Assembly (NCBI GenBank): GCA_945918315.1
Contig: CAMEIK010000022.1
Span: 1 to 10,930 of the forward strand
Direction of reading: 5' to 3'
Source of the DNA: an uncultured Clostridia bacterium
GTDB taxonomy: Bacteria > Bacillota > Clostridia > Oscillospirales > Oscillospiraceae
Length of the DNA stretch: 10,930 nucleotides
Below the pieces are notes generated by a model, which had not been told where the DNA came from, searched no databases, and saw nothing but the letters and a program-made list of their open reading frames with translations. The position numbers and the translations under genes were made by a program. Positions 1 to 6,874 of this stretch are shown piece after piece. The first letter of the stretch is position 1; each line of letters starts with the position of its first letter.

Positions 1-3
1 TGT

Positions 4-36
4 AAAAGCCCTCCGTATGAAAAAACATACGGAGGG
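4..36 (-). terminator. Intrinsic terminator of the aminotransferase gene
   Basis: Positions 9-19 (CCCTCCGTATG) pair perfectly with 26-36 (CATACGGAGGG) around a six-base A loop. Read on the minus strand, the 11-bp stem is followed by CTTTT (positions 8-4), the expected order for a Rho-independent terminator. It lies about 50 bases beyond the stop codon of the leftward aminotransferase gene, so it most likely ends that transcript. The U-run is short, so termination may be incomplete. Confidence 0.85.
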
Positions 37-85
37 TCAATTGAATGGAAAATGCTGACCGATTGAAACAATTGCGGGCCGGATA

Positions 86-1366
86 TTACATGTCTGCCCG
101 CAGCTTTTCCAGTGCCGCCAGCTTCAGGCAGGTGCAGAAAATCTCCATGGCCTTCTCCAGTTCCGAAACCGGCGGCAGGCTGGGAGCAATCCGGATATTC
201 CGGTCCTGGGGGTCCACACCGTAGGGGAATGCCGCTCCCGCTCCGGTCATGGTAACACCGGCTTCCTTACACAGTGCCAGAGCCCGCTTGGCGGTACCGG
301 GCATGGTATTCAGGCTCACAAAGTAGCCGCCCTTGGGATCATTCCACTGAGCAAACCCCAGAGGAGCGATCTCCCGGTTCAGGTAATCCGCCACAGTCCG
401 GAATTTGGGTTCCAGAATGGCCGCGTGACCCTTCATAATCTCCAGCGTATGGGCCTTGTCTTTCAGATACCGTACATGCCGGAGCTGGTTGACCTTATCG
501 TGGCAGATCTGCTGCACACCAAACAGGCGGGAGAAATACTTGATATTATCCTCAGAAGCAGCCATGCAGCAGATACCGCCGCCGGCAAAGGTGACCTTGG
601 AGGTGGAAGCAAACTCAACCACCATATCCGGATTCCCCGCCTCCGCACACAGGCGGATCATATCCGGGAACGGTACGTACTCACCCCGGAACTCATGAAT
701 GCAGTAGGCGTTATCCCACATCAGGATAAAATCCGGAGCGGCAGGCTTCAGACCCGCAAAGCGGCGGATTGTTTCTTCACTGTAAATAATCCCCTCGGGG
801 TTGGAGTATTTGGGCACCGTCCAGATTCCCTTCACGGCAGGGTCCTTGACGAGTTCCTCCACCACATCCATATCCGGCCCATCCGGGGTCATGGGAACAT
901 TGACAAGCTCCGCGCCAAAGGACTGGGTAATCAGAAAATGTCGGTCATAGCCCGGACAGGGGCACAGGAATTTCACTTTCTCCTCCCTGCACCAGGGACG
1001 CTCGCTGTGAAGCAATCCATGGGTGAAGGCACGGGAGATGACATCATACATAAGGTTCAGGCTGGCGGCGGCACCCACAAAGATTTCCTCCGGACGGCAG
1101 TCCAGAATGTCCGCCCAGTACCGCCGGGCACAGGGAAGGCCCGCAAGCTCACCGTAGTTTCGGGTATCGATGCCCTCATCGATACATTCCTCCGCTGTCT
1201 GAACCTGGGTAAGAATACCGCTTACCATATCCAGCTGAGCCTTGCTCGGCTTGCCACGGGACATATCCAACTTCAGGCCAAGGGCTTTTACCCGGTCAAA
1301 ATCATTCAGCGCAGTCTGATAGGCCTGCTCCAGTTCATTCCTGTTCATGCAAGAATAGGGGGTCAT
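86..1366 (-). CDS. Aspartate aminotransferase-like PLP enzyme (type Ic / Aminotran_MocR family)
   Basis: A fold-type I PLP aminotransferase, probably cytosolic, moving an amino group between aspartate (or a related amino acid) and a 2-oxo acid. Counted from the upstream ATG at 1372, the visible motifs are the CPCPGYDRHF segment (137-146), SNPEG with cofactor-contacting N191, WDNAY with D220 for the PLP ring nitrogen, the Schiff-base lysine K259 in FASTSKVTFAGGG, and R394 in NIRIAPS as the likely substrate-carboxylate arginine. This layout and the length of about 426 residues fit the family often annotated as type Ic aspartate aminotransferase (PF12897). The start at 1366 is preferred because AGGA sits 8 nt upstream of it but only 2 nt from the ATG at 1372. 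The gene has its own promoter and terminator, so it looks monocistronic. The family call is firm; substrate specificity is inferred. Confidence 0.87.
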   Translation of the reverse strand: MTPYSCMNRNELEQAYQTALNDFDRVKALGLKLDMSRGKPSKAQLDMVSGILTQVQTAEECIDEGIDTRNYGELAGLPCARRYWADILDCRPEEIFVGAAASLNLMYDVISRAFTHGLLHSERPWCREEKVKFLCPCPGYDRHFLITQSFGAELVNVPMTPDGPDMDVVEELVKDPAVKGIWTVPKYSNPEGIIYSEETIRRFAGLKPAAPDFILMWDNAYCIHEFRGEYVPFPDMIRLCAEAGNPDMVVEFASTSKVTFAGGGICCMAASEDNIKYFSRLFGVQQICHDKVNQLRHVRYLKDKAHTLEIMKGHAAILEPKFRTVADYLNREIAPLGFAQWNDPKGGYFVSLNTMPGTAKRALALCKEAGVTMTGAGAAFPYGVDPQDRNIRIAPSLPPVSELEKAMEIFCTCLKLAALEKLRADM

Positions 1367-1407
1367 TTCCATCGTCCTTTCGGCTGTTCTGTATTATTTC
1401 CGGGGAT

Positions 1408-1436
1408 ATTATATGCTCTTAGCCAAAAAAATGCAA
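1408..1436 (-). promoter_or_regulatory. Sigma-A-type promoter of the aminotransferase gene
   Basis: On the minus strand a perfect TATAAT (1413-1408) is preceded by a 17-nt spacer and a partial -35 box TTGCAT (1436-1431). The expected start site is near 1401, giving a leader of about 35 nt that contains the GAAAGGA ribosome binding site. The weak -35 box overlaps an inverted repeat, which suggests regulation. Nothing else in the glgB-aminotransferase gap looks like a promoter in this direction. Confidence 0.7.
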
Positions 1437-1463
1437 TATCGATTTTATTAAAATTGCATTTTT
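1427..1463. repeat. 11-bp inverted repeat over the -35 box (candidate operator)
   Basis: AAAAATGCAAT (1427-1437) is the exact reverse complement of ATTGCATTTTT (1453-1463), separated by 15 bases of AT-rich sequence. The proximal arm covers the -35 element of the aminotransferase promoter, and the distal arm lies one to two helical turns upstream. Dyads placed like this are usual for dimeric regulators. Which regulator binds is unknown. The spacer is too AT-rich and the position wrong for a terminator of glgB. Confidence 0.55.
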
Positions 1464-1533
1464 CAATATGCTTTCCGTCATTTTCAGCCCTTTCAACAAA
1501 GAATCGCGTTATGGCATTTCATTTTTCAACAGT

Positions 1534-1570
1534 TTTGCCGCCTGTTCCTGGGGATGGAACAGGCGGCAAA
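1534..1570 (-). terminator. 15-bp stem-loop directly after glgB
   Basis: TTTGCCGCCTGTTCC (1534-1548) pairs perfectly with GGAACAGGCGGCAAA (1556-1570) around a 7-base loop, starting 7 bases past the glgB stop codon. The stem is very stable, but on the minus strand it is followed by ACTGTTG rather than a U-run, so it may act as an mRNA 3'-end stabiliser or an imperfect terminator. On the plus strand it is followed by GCCAATTTTACTTTTTGG, a better T-rich tail, so it could also stop transcription running antisense into glgB. Confidence 0.6.
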
Positions 1571-1577
1571 GCCAATT

Positions 1578-3635
1578 TTACTTTTTGGATGTCTTTTCGG
1601 TTTTCGCGGTTCTCTTTTTCGGAGCTTTGGGCTTGGGCGGCAACGCTTTCGGCGCGCCCTCCCGAAGAACAACCGCCGTCCGGGCAGGCAGATAAATCGT
1701 AACCGTGGAATTTCCCTTTTCATCGGCATGGGCAGGATAGTCAATGTGGCCGATGAGCCCCTGGCCGCCGTACTCCGCGTCATCCGTGCTGAGAGCGACC
1801 GTATAGTCGGCATAGGCCGGCAGGGAGATCTTCACATCCGTATAGGACTTGTCCGGGCTGAAGTTAAAGGCAAACAGCAGTCCATGGCGGTAGAAGGCCA
1901 GCACCTTTCTTGCCGGGTCGTTCAGCCGCAGATCTCCCATTTGCTGCCGGAACATGCCGGAATCCTTGGTCAGATGAATCATATCCTTATCAAACCGGCC
2001 CAGCCACTGATATTTCAGGAACCCGTTTTCCACCAGGCTCCACTGGCGGCGGCAGTAATGGAAGCTCCAGCCGTTGCCTTCCCTGGGGAAATCGATCCAC
2101 TCGGGGTGGCCGAATTCGTTGCCCATAAAATTCAGGTAGGCTTCGCCGCCCCCCGCCAGGGTATACAGCCGGATCATCTTGTGCAGGGCAATGGCACGGT
2201 CAATCACGGGATTGTGGGTTGCTTTGTCCATATCCGTATACATGGCGGCATCCGCCAGACGGAAAATCATGGTCTTGTCTCCTACCAGGGCCTGGTCATG
2301 GCTTTCCACATAGGCCACGGTCTTTTCACCGGGACGGCGCAGGCACATGTCGCACCACATCTTGAAAATGTCCCAGTCCTCGTCCCGCTTTTCCTTTACC
2401 GTGCGGACCCACATATCCGGAAGGCCCATGCCCAGCCGGTAGTCAAAGCCGATTCCGCCATCTTCAATGGGCAGGCACATACCGGGCATGCCGGACATAT
2501 CCTCCGCCACGGTGATGGCCTTTGGATTCACCTGCCGGATCAGCTCGTTGGCAAGCTGAAGATAGGTGATCGCCTCCACATGGGTATTGTAGGAAAAATA
2601 CTTGTGATTATTGTCAAAATTGGTACCGAGACCGTGGTCATGGTACAGCATGGAGGTGACACCGTCAAACCGGAAGCCGTCAAAGTGATACTCTGTCATC
2701 CAGAATTTCAGGTTACTCAGCAGGAAGTGAAGCACGCCGGTCTTGCCGTAATCAAAGCATTTGGTCCCCCAGGCGGGGTGGTCCCCCTTGGGGCCGTCGT
2801 GGAAGAACTGCCAGGTCGTGCCGTCGAACATATGGATCCCTTCGGCGGTATTCTTCACCGCGTGGGAATGAACCACATCCAGAAGCACCCGGATTCCCAG
2901 GGAATGAGCGGTGTTGACAAGATATTTCAGGTCCTCCGGCTTTCCGAACCAGCTGGAGGCGGCAAAGAAATTGGACACCTGATAGCCGAAGCTTCCATAA
3001 TAGGGATGCTCCATAATGGCCATGAGCTGTACGGTATTGTAGCCGTCGTCCTTGATTCTGGGCAAAATCTTGTCCGCGAATTCCCGGTAGGTACCGACTC
3101 TGCCCTCCTCCTGGGCCATACCCACATGGGCTTCGTAAATGTACAGAGAATCCTCTCCCCGGAAATCGCCGTCCGTCCAGGGATACTGCTTTTGATCATC
3201 GGTAACCTCGGCGCACCAGGTGATGGTCTTGGGATCCTGCACCACCCTGCGGGCATACAAAGGAATGTGCTCCGTGCGCTGCATATTGGCATCCACCACC
3301 GTCTTCACCCGGCAGCCTTCCCAAAGGGCATTCTCCCCCTCCAGCAGCAGCTCCCAGTCGCCATTGCCCAGAGGACGGAGGGGATGACTTGTCTTGTTCC
3401 AGTCGTTAAAGTCGCCCTCCAGGTACAGCTGGTAGGCGCTGGGCGCCCATTCCCGGTAGGCCCAGCCGGTCTGCGTCCTGTGGAAGCCGTAATAATTGTG
3501 GGCATTGGCAAAATCATTCAGGGTCTGCCCCTCCGTAAGAATGCGGCTCTTTGTGGCACGGTACAGGAACATGCGCAGGTCAATGTCCCCGGCAAATTCC
3601 CGAAGCTGGGGGTTCAGTTCCATGATTCGGTACAT
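1578..3635 (-). CDS. glgB: 1,4-alpha-glucan branching enzyme, eukaryote-like GH13_8 type
   Basis: Cuts alpha-1,4 glucan chains and re-attaches them in alpha-1,6 linkage during glycogen synthesis in the cytoplasm. Residues about 58-115 form a CBM48-like N-terminal domain (YREWAPSAYQLYLEGDFNDW). The GH13 barrel follows with DVVHSH (253-258), nucleophile D324 in FRFDGV, acid/base E378 in VAEDMSGMP, and D447 in ESHDQ, then a C-terminal beta domain. The strings DGFRFDGVTSMLYHDHG and LNFMGNEFGHPEW resemble plant and animal branching enzymes rather than the E. coli-type GlgB. Residues 661-685 form a Pro/Lys-rich tail with nine lysines, outside the usual fold. The start at 3635 has an excellent AAGGAGA site, and the upstream dut stop codon lies within that site's leader, so translation is probably coupled. 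No other glycogen gene is present in the window. Confidence 0.95.
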   Translation of the reverse strand: MYRIMELNPQLREFAGDIDLRMFLYRATKSRILTEGQTLNDFANAHNYYGFHRTQTGWAYREWAPSAYQLYLEGDFNDWNKTSHPLRPLGNGDWELLLEGENALWEGCRVKTVVDANMQRTEHIPLYARRVVQDPKTITWCAEVTDDQKQYPWTDGDFRGEDSLYIYEAHVGMAQEEGRVGTYREFADKILPRIKDDGYNTVQLMAIMEHPYYGSFGYQVSNFFAASSWFGKPEDLKYLVNTAHSLGIRVLLDVVHSHAVKNTAEGIHMFDGTTWQFFHDGPKGDHPAWGTKCFDYGKTGVLHFLLSNLKFWMTEYHFDGFRFDGVTSMLYHDHGLGTNFDNNHKYFSYNTHVEAITYLQLANELIRQVNPKAITVAEDMSGMPGMCLPIEDGGIGFDYRLGMGLPDMWVRTVKEKRDEDWDIFKMWCDMCLRRPGEKTVAYVESHDQALVGDKTMIFRLADAAMYTDMDKATHNPVIDRAIALHKMIRLYTLAGGGEAYLNFMGNEFGHPEWIDFPREGNGWSFHYCRRQWSLVENGFLKYQWLGRFDKDMIHLTKDSGMFRQQMGDLRLNDPARKVLAFYRHGLLFAFNFSPDKSYTDVKISLPAYADYTVALSTDDAEYGGQGLIGHIDYPAHADEKGNSTVTIYLPARTAVVLREGAPKALPPKPKAPKKRTAKTEKTSKK

Positions 3636-3649
3636 AAAAATCTCCTTCC

Positions 3650-4084
3650 TTATCGGGTTCCTGTGGAGCCAAAGCCTCCGGCTCCCCGGGTGGTTTCGGA
3701 AAGCTCTTCTGCTTCTTCGAAAGCGGGATGGAGCACCGGAAGCACCATAAGCTGGGCGATCCGGTCCCCATGGGTGACGGTTCTGGGTTCGCTGCCGTGA
3801 TTCAGAAGGGCAACAATAAACTCCCCCCGGTAATCGCTGTCAATGACCCCAACCTTATTGGCAGGCGCAAGGCCCATCTTGCAGGCCATGCCGCTGCGGG
3901 CACAGATAAGGCCCACATATCCCTCCGGCAGTGCCATAGAAAGACCCGTGGGAATAAAAGCTGTCTGCCCCGGCTGGATAGTCACGCTTTCCTCCAGGCA
4001 GGCATACAGATCCGCCCCCGCCGCCTGTTGAGAGCCGAAGGTGGGAAGCTTTGCTCCCTCCCGAAGCTTTTTTACAGGAATCAT
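3650..4084 (-). CDS. dut: dUTP diphosphatase (trimeric dUTPase)
   Basis: Hydrolyses dUTP to dUMP and pyrophosphate, keeping uracil out of DNA and supplying thymidylate synthesis. All five motifs of the homotrimeric family are present in 144 residues: AGADLYA (22-28), ARSGMACKMG (62-71), GVIDSDYRGEF with the catalytic-type D82 and the stacking Y85 (79-89), GDRIAQL (106-112) and the P-loop-like C-terminal GAGGFGSTG (134-142). The start at 4084 is chosen because ATGA overlaps the stop codon of nrdG (4083-4081), family members begin with a similar MxxVKKL, and GGGG lies 8 nt upstream. An in-frame ATG at 4123 would add 13 residues inside nrdG and is less likely. Its neighbour nrdG shares the deoxynucleotide theme. 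Confidence 0.95.
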   Translation of the reverse strand: MIPVKKLREGAKLPTFGSQQAAGADLYACLEESVTIQPGQTAFIPTGLSMALPEGYVGLICARSGMACKMGLAPANKVGVIDSDYRGEFIVALLNHGSEPRTVTHGDRIAQLMVLPVLHPAFEEAEELSETTRGAGGFGSTGTR

Positions 4085-4629
4085 TTCCGCATCCCCTTTC
4101 CCTCCGACTGCCAATCCTGCCACAGAACAATGTGCCCAGCGGCAAGGGTAGCGGGCATATCGATCTGGCGCTGGTTCTCCGATCCCCGGAACCGGAGGGA
4201 GAGATTCTTCCGCGCCTCAATGAAGGGACCGTCCACCAGAACGTCCAGATAGCCCAGATATTCCTTTGTGATATCCCAAGCTCCCAGGTTTCCGGAAGTG
4301 ATCTGCTCGTAGGTGTACCCGGAAAACGCCCAGATGGTCTTGTCCGGGTATTTTGCTTTCATCTGCCGCAGAAGCTCCACCACCGGTCCCTGGTTCTCCG
4401 GCTCAAAAGGTTCGCCTCCCAGCAGGGTCAGGCCTCTGATGTAGGCAGGAGCCAGCATTCCGAGAATCGTGTCAATGGTCTGCTGGGTAAAGGGCTCGCC
4501 GTAATGAAAGTCCCAGGCAACCTCATTGAAGCATCCCGGGCAGTGATGCCTGCAGCCGGAAACAAAGAGGCTCACACGGACACCGGGCCCGTTGGCAATG
4601 TCACAGTTCTTAATGGTTGAGAAGTACAT
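4081..4629 (-). CDS. nrdG: Anaerobic ribonucleoside-triphosphate reductase activating protein
   Basis: A radical-SAM enzyme that installs the glycyl radical on class III ribonucleotide reductase NrdD, so that the cell can make dNTPs without oxygen. The [4Fe-4S] cysteines are C26, C30 and C33 in GCRHHCPGCFN (CxxxCxxC). Also visible are NGPGVR (13-18), the SAM-binding LLGGEP (69-74), WAFSGYTYE (100-108), VDGPF (132-136) and FRGSENQR (147-154), all in family order. At 182 residues it is somewhat longer than the roughly 154-residue E. coli protein, mostly at the C terminus. AAGGAG lies 10 nt before the ATG. It sits 42 bp after the membrane-protein gene and overlaps dut by 4 bases. The partner nrdD is not adjacent in this window, which is unusual. 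Confidence 0.94.
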   Translation of the reverse strand: MYFSTIKNCDIANGPGVRVSLFVSGCRHHCPGCFNEVAWDFHYGEPFTQQTIDTILGMLAPAYIRGLTLLGGEPFEPENQGPVVELLRQMKAKYPDKTIWAFSGYTYEQITSGNLGAWDITKEYLGYLDVLVDGPFIEARKNLSLRFRGSENQRQIDMPATLAAGHIVLWQDWQSEGKGMRK

Positions 4630-4671
4630 GGGATAAAGTCTCCTTACGTTGGATAACCGACGGAAAGGGTC

Positions 4672-5916
4672 TCAGAGCCCTTCCTCATCGCGATTTTCTT
4701 TCGGTGTATATTGTCGGATTTCCTTTTCATCGTCCGGGTAATCGGCCTTGTACTTTTCCCACAGCTCCGGATGCCCCCGCTTCCTCAGGCCCCGGCGAAC
4801 CAGGCGCTTGACCAGGTCATAAAATACCGCGAATACGGGGACGCAGATCACCATACCTACAATGCCCCACATACCGCCAAACAGGATAATGGAAAACATA
4901 ACCCAGAAGCCGGACAGTCCCGTCCGGTCCCCCAGGATCCTGGGGCCGATCACGTTTCCGTCAATTTGCTGAAGAACCAGAATAAAAACAACAAACCAAA
5001 GGGCCTTTATAGGATCCTGAATAAGGATCAGTAGAGTGGATGGAACAGCGCCGATAAAGGGGCCGAAGAAGGGTATCACGTTGGTCACGCCCACAATGGC
5101 AGAAACCAGAAGCGCGTTGGGGATGCGCAGAAGAGAGCAGCCGATGTAGCACAGCACACCCATAATGGCAGAGTCCATCAGCTTTCCGTCAATAAACCCG
5201 CCAAACATCCGGTCTATGAAATCCACCTCATCCAGCACCAGATTCGCCCACTTCTCCGAAAACACACTGCGGACAATCAGCACACACTGCCGCGCAAAGC
5301 GCTTGCGCCCATAGAGCAGGTATGTAGCCACAATCAGGCCGATCAGGATATTATAGAGGAATTTCAGGACCTTCCACACGCTCATACCCACACCGCTGAC
5401 AATGCTGGTGACCCGGGGCATCAGCGTATTCTTTGCCCAATTGTCCAGGGCTTCATACAGGGTCTCGTAGCCGTTGCTGAAAAGCTCATAAAGCCGCTCG
5501 TCCTCACCAAAGGTGACCTTCGCCCAATTCATGAATTCCTGGACCCGGCTGGGAATCATATTCCACAGGGTGACAATACTGTCCAGAAGCTGGGGCGCGA
5601 TCATGATAATCAGCGCGTACACCACAAGAATCCCGGTAATCAGGCTGATGACAACCGCAAGAGCCGGAGCTGCTTTCCGCGTTTTCCCAGGCAAATGGGT
5701 CTCCAGAAAGCGCTGGCTGGAATTACAGATCGGACGCAGAAGGTAAGCGATCACACTGCCGTAGAGAAACGGTGCCAGAATAGCGCTGATGGATCCCAGA
5801 GCATTCCCAATACCCTGCAGCCGGTAAATCATAAAAAACAGAATGACGCTCAGACTGATCGCGCCAAATCCGGCGAGCATAAAATATAGGTAGCGCTTCC
5901 GCAGCGGATCTTTCAT
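4672..5916 (-). CDS. AI-2E family (PerM/TqsA-like) membrane transporter
   Basis: A polytopic inner-membrane protein of the AI-2E exporter superfamily (PF01594, formerly UPF0118). From the start at 5916 it has 414 residues. Two hydrophobic segments lie in the first 60 residues (about 11-31 and 43-61), then one at 83-107, a soluble stretch (108-180), one near 181-202, and a C-terminal bundle (about 248-370). Signature strings are VTNVIPFFGPFIGAVPS (277-293) and QQIDGNVIGPRILGDRTGL (316-334). The tail (371-414) is charged and cytoplasmic. GGAGG lies 7 nt before the ATG at 5916 but only 1 nt before the ATG at 5922, so the former is chosen. Substrates differ across the family (quorum-sensing AI-2, sodium, others); none can be assigned here. 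It is the first gene of the leftward unit. Confidence 0.88.
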   Translation of the reverse strand: MKDPLRKRYLYFMLAGFGAISLSVILFFMIYRLQGIGNALGSISAILAPFLYGSVIAYLLRPICNSSQRFLETHLPGKTRKAAPALAVVISLITGILVVYALIIMIAPQLLDSIVTLWNMIPSRVQEFMNWAKVTFGEDERLYELFSNGYETLYEALDNWAKNTLMPRVTSIVSGVGMSVWKVLKFLYNILIGLIVATYLLYGRKRFARQCVLIVRSVFSEKWANLVLDEVDFIDRMFGGFIDGKLMDSAIMGVLCYIGCSLLRIPNALLVSAIVGVTNVIPFFGPFIGAVPSTLLILIQDPIKALWFVVFILVLQQIDGNVIGPRILGDRTGLSGFWVMFSIILFGGMWGIVGMVICVPVFAVFYDLVKRLVRRGLRKRGHPELWEKYKADYPDDEKEIRQYTPKENRDEEGL

Positions 5917-5954
5917 ATCCATTCCTCCTTCCCGGGGTTCCCCATCCCAGCATG

Positions 5955-5963
5955 AGTATACCA
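5955..5963 (-). promoter_or_regulatory. Extended -10 promoter for the leftward operon
   Basis: The minus strand reads TGGTATACT (5963-5955), which is an extended -10 element (TGn followed by TATACT, one mismatch to TATAAT). No good -35 hexamer lies 16-18 nt upstream, which is common for extended -10 promoters. The start site would fall near 5948, giving a leader of about 32 nt before the 5916 start codon. A direct repeat just upstream (5983-6000) could bind an activator that makes up for the missing -35 box. Confidence 0.5.
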
Positions 5964-5982
5964 GTTTCGCCCATACAATATT

Positions 5983-6000
5983 TGAACAAAATGTGAACAA
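5983..6000. repeat. TGAACAA direct repeat with 11-bp period
   Basis: TGAACAA occurs at 5983-5989 and again at 5994-6000, exactly 11 bp apart, so both copies face the same side of the helix. The pair lies at about -36 to -52 relative to the predicted leftward start site. Tandem half-sites with this period are typical of OmpR/PhoB-type regulators. The identity of any binding protein is unknown, and two 7-mers in AT-rich DNA could arise by chance. Confidence 0.35.
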
Positions 6001-6031
6001 TTTCTTCTATCCTCCCGGTGCAGAAAATCCC

Positions 6032-6059
6032 TTGTCAATTTCCATCGTTATGCTATAAT
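6032..6059 (+). promoter_or_regulatory. Strong sigma-A promoter of the TIGR04255-family gene
   Basis: TTGTCA (6032-6037), a 16-nt spacer and TATAAT (6054-6059), with TGC directly before the -10 box making it an extended -10 element. The -35 has one mismatch and the -10 none. The predicted start is near 6066, leaving a leader of only about 24 nt before the 6090 start codon, with the GAGGAG ribosome site at 6076-6081. It probably drives the three-gene rightward unit up to 8330. Confidence 0.8.
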
Positions 6060-6089
6060 AGGAACATCAGCCTTTGAGGAGCGATGCCC

Positions 6090-6872
6090 ATGTTTTCCCA
6101 TGAATCCCACTGCCATTACCGGCGGAATCCTCTTGGAGAGGTGATCTGCCAGCTTCGGTTCCCGGAAATTCTCGCAATCAGCGCCAATCCGCCGGTGGAT
6201 TTTCAGGAATCTATCCGGGACGCCTATCCCCAGTTTCTCCGGAAAGAGGAAAATCCGGCGCCGAAGATAACCGGCGCTCCCGGTCATCTGACCCTGGAAA
6301 ACCCACCCGCCACAATTAACTATCAGTTTTCCTCCCGGGACGGTATCTGGAGAGTCAATCTCACCGGCCGATTTATCTCCCTGAGCTGCTCCCGATATGA
6401 TTCCTGGGAAGACTTTGCCCAAAAGCTGGACAAGCCCCTTGCCGCGTTTATCCGGATCTACAAGCCTGCCTATTTTGAGCGGATCGGTCTTCGGTATCTG
6501 AATTTCTTCTCCCGTTCCGCCCTGGACCTGGAGGAGGTTCCTTTCTCCCAGCTGTTTTCCCCCTGCTATCTCGGCCCTCTGGGGGAGGATGATGTTGCTC
6601 CCGGTGCCATCACCCGCTGCGGTGTCGATGCGGAACTGGCAATCCGGGGTGGATGCAGAGCAAAAATCCATGCGGGCCCCGGCCTTATCCGCCAGGGCGG
6701 AAAAGAAGACAAGGAGATCAAGTTTATTTTTGACCAGGATCTATTTATGGCGGGACAGGTGGACGTTTCTATCACCACCGGTGCCCTGAACACTCTCCAT
6801 CTTCAGGCAGACAGCATTTTCCGGGGTGCGATCACCCCAACCCTGCACCAAGCCATGGAGCCCGTGGAATAA
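6090..6872 (+). CDS. TIGR04255 family protein, function unknown
   Basis: A 260-residue soluble protein without signal peptide or membrane segment. I recognise the family from the N-terminal NPLGEVICQLRFPEIL (13-28), PPVDFQESIRDAYP (34-47), the W-R-V-N-L strand pattern with the SRYDSWEDF helix start (101-109), RIGLRYLN (131-138), and the C-terminal ALNTLHLQADSIFRGAIT (232-249). Known members are sporadically distributed among bacteria, and I know of no established biochemical function. The start at 6090 is chosen because GAGGAG is 8 nt upstream; the ATG at 6084 is only 2 nt from it. It is the first gene after a strong promoter, divergent from the AI-2E-like gene and 43 bp before the peptidase gene, with a weak hairpin in between. 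The family match comes from pattern memory and should be confirmed by a profile search. Confidence 0.75.
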   Translation: MFSHESHCHYRRNPLGEVICQLRFPEILAISANPPVDFQESIRDAYPQFLRKEENPAPKITGAPGHLTLENPPATINYQFSSRDGIWRVNLTGRFISLSCSRYDSWEDFAQKLDKPLAAFIRIYKPAYFERIGLRYLNFFSRSALDLEEVPFSQLFSPCYLGPLGEDDVAPGAITRCGVDAELAIRGGCRAKIHAGPGLIRQGGKEDKEIKFIFDQDLFMAGQVDVSITTGALNTLHLQADSIFRGAITPTLHQAMEPVE

Positions 6873-6874
6873 CA

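Noticed and set aside
425..1702. Long plus-strand open frame over the aminotransferase gene
   Set aside because: It runs antisense to a clear PLP aminotransferase, crosses its promoter and terminator-type elements, and has no family resemblance or good start.
1554..3800. Long plus-strand open frame of about 748 codons
   Set aside because: It is antisense to glgB, which has a complete set of GH13 catalytic motifs and a strong ribosome site. The plus-strand translation shows no recognisable domain and is an artefact of GC-rich codon use.
4085..4123. N-terminal extension of dut from an ATG at 4123
   Set aside because: It would overlap nrdG by 43 bases and add 13 residues not seen in the family. 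The ATGA-coupled start at 4084 fits better.
4630..4671. Search for a terminator or promoter between the AI-2E-like gene and nrdG
   Set aside because: Only 42 bases with the nrdG ribosome site. No stable hairpin or promoter boxes are visible, so the genes are treated as one unit.
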